Source: an uncultured Caryophanales bacterium | GTDB lineage: Bacteria; Bacillota_I; Bacilli_A; RF39; UBA660 | Direction of reading: 5' to 3' | Assembly: GCA_946628045.1 (NCBI GenBank) | Contig: CAMOVZ010000005.1 | Location: 31,870 to 95,869 of the forward strand | DNA: 64,000 nt | Shown: positions 63,063-64,000 of the stretch, one piece after another | How positions within the stretch are numbered: the first letter of the stretch is position 1 | Layout of the letters: each line of letters begins with the position of its first letter | Notes under the pieces: model-generated | Databases searched by the model: none | The model's input: only the letters and a program-made list of their open reading frames with translations | Told to the model about the DNA's origin: nothing | Translations under genes and position numbers: made by a program

Positions 63063-63104
63063 GCCCCTCACTTCTTTCCATTATTAATTATAACATAATC
63101 TATA

Positions 63105-63131
63105 GCTAAAAAAAAGAACTTAAAGTTCTTT
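63105..63131 (-). terminator. Intrinsic terminator after the partial surface protein gene
   Basis: AAAGAACT/AGTTCTTT arms around a short loop, followed on the - strand by T residues. Confidence 0.65.
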
Positions 63132-64000
63132 TTAATAACGAATTATTGTAACATTTTGATCAAATGAATTCATAATTCTATGATAATCAGGATGATCATA
63201 ATTATCATAATATTCTGCTGTTGTTGGTAATGACACTGATGTTAGATTATTACCAACAAATGCATCTTCACCTATTTTTTTAACAGATGGTGGTAATGTT
63301 ATATCACCTACTAGATTATTATGATAGAAACTTCCATCACCTATATTTTCCATTTGTGAACCTTCTTCAAATGTTATTGTATTATTATTAGATGTATCAA
63401 ACACACCGCAGAAAGTATTATACTCTAAACTTTTATATTGTTTTGGAATAACAAGATTTTCAAATGTACCTATATTTGAAAAGGCACTGTACATATTAAC
63501 ATATGTTTTTGGAAAATTTGGTAATTCAGTAGGATGCGTTCTCTCATGACTTTCTTCATAATAAACATCTGCAAATAAACATTTAATAGTAGTTATAGGA
63601 ACAAATTTATTTTTTTCTTCAAACAATATATATGCTGGAATTGGTTGAACCCATTTTCCATTAACTATAGTTTCAGATGCAGTAGCTGGAGCAATATATC
63701 CGTCACAATTTCCTAAGACTGCATAATAATCATCTTCTTCAGGGTCATATTCTATCGAATAGGTTTTATCAATATAACCTTCTACGTTTTCACCAATCCA
63801 TGAATTTAAATTTAATACATTTCCATTTATATCAATTGCTATATCTTTATTAGTTGGGTCTTGTTCCGGATCTCTATGACCATCTGGATCAGCTTCTATT
63901 TCACGCATTATTGCCACAACAGAATCATCTTCATCACTAGATGTGCTTTGTCCATATTCTACTTTAAAATCAAATGTATGAGTAACATCTCCTACTTGAT
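63132..64000 (-). CDS. Surface protein with BspA-type LRRs, N-terminus beyond window edge (partial)
   Basis: The frame is open from the window edge to the stop at 63132, giving at least 289 residues. The visible start (GDVTHTFDFKVEYGQSTSSDED) corresponds to the end of the common N-terminal module in the 41820-43289 protein, and EIEADPDGHRDPEQDPTNKD aligns with its linker. The C-terminal part has BspA-like repeats (FPKTYVNMYSAF, IPKQYKSLEYNTF, LPPSVKKIGEDAF, LPTTAEYYDNY). A signal-anchor helix is expected outside the window. The GTG at 63917 is not a true start. Confidence 0.72.
   Translation of the reverse strand, partial: QVGDVTHTFDFKVEYGQSTSSDEDDSVVAIMREIEADPDGHRDPEQDPTNKDIAIDINGNVLNLNSWIGENVEGYIDKTYSIEYDPEEDDYYAVLGNCDGYIAPATASETIVNGKWVQPIPAYILFEEKNKFVPITTIKCLFADVYYEESHERTHPTELPNFPKTYVNMYSAFSNIGTFENLVIPKQYKSLEYNTFCGVFDTSNNNTITFEEGSQMENIGDGSFYHNNLVGDITLPPSVKKIGEDAFVGNNLTSVSLPTTAEYYDNYDHPDYHRIMNSFDQNVTIIRY

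Noticed and set aside
63132..63917. Treating the GTG at 63917 as the true gene start
   Set aside because: The frame stays open to the window edge and the extra residues align with the module of the paralogue at 41820-43289.
1..64000. Mycoplasma-type genetic code suggested by the AT richness
   Set aside because: Complete proteins of standard length end in TGA (12174, 24959, cmk at 37107) and Trp is encoded by TGG.
1..64000. CRISPR array, insertion sequence or prophage
   Set aside because: No regularly spaced repeats, transposase, terminase or capsid-like gene was found; the Xer gene is the housekeeping xerD-deoB type.

Overview
This window looks like chromosome from a very AT-rich, low-GC Gram-positive bacterium of the Bacilli type. 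I cannot name the genus. TGA is used as a stop (for example at 12172-12174 and 24957-24959), so the mycoplasma code does not apply. The organism has a wall precursor enzyme (MurC) and a set of recognisable endospore-formation genes: spoIIM, spoIIGA with sigE, spoIVB, a SpoVB-type flippase and CotF-like proteins. A gut-type, wall-bearing and probably spore-forming (or recently spore-forming) Bacilli lineage fits best.

Layout: from 1 to about 27.9 kb almost every gene is on the + strand; from about 27.9 kb to the end almost every gene is on the - strand. The switch lies next to a 28-base dif-like site at 27196-27223, in the largest gene-poor stretch of the window, and a Xer recombinase gene is 2.5 kb away. 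I read this as the replication terminus, with the two replichores converging here.

Region 1 (0-27 kb): a secreted InlB-repeat/beta-helix protein; an AlkD-type DNA glycosylase; two paralogous ~620-residue putative zinc metallopeptidases flanking a transglutaminase-like protein, a zinc-ribbon membrane protein and a Fur-family repressor/metal permease pair with a perfect 7-1-7 operator; PAP2 phosphatase, thymidine kinase, acyl-CoA synthetase, an HTH-membrane fusion, an LRR protein, a ZIP transporter, queH, murC and a single tRNA-Glu(CUC). Then comes a nucleotide-sanitation operon whose first gene fuses a RelB/DinJ-type ribbon-helix-helix domain to a degenerate Nudix domain, followed by an intact Nudix hydrolase, a MazG-like protein and an internally duplicated protein. 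CotF-like proteins, an MBL hydrolase, spoIIM and an autoregulated-looking HTH gene follow.

Region 2 (27-64 kb): xerD-deoB; rarA; a T-box(Ala)-led operon dNMP kinase-like/cmk/alaS/holA; an AI-2E family permease; yigZ; spoIIGA-sigE; an LRR-transglutaminase protein; spoIVB; recD2; mtaB; spoVB; helD; a phosphohexomutase; small membrane proteins; and a Mn-type inorganic pyrophosphatase with regulatory domains. Interspersed are five - strand members of a secreted family sharing one N-terminal signal-anchor/beta-sandwich module with exchangeable C-terminal modules (DUF6273-like or BspA-type LRR); the last runs off the window edge. The 18-2072 protein has a related N-terminus.

The best candidate for an undescribed system is the RHH-Nudix operon at 20.64-22.97 kb, which has three tandem 11-bp repeats directly upstream of its -35 element. 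I interpret it as a ligand-sensing, self-regulated nucleotide-pool-cleaning operon rather than a toxin-antitoxin locus.
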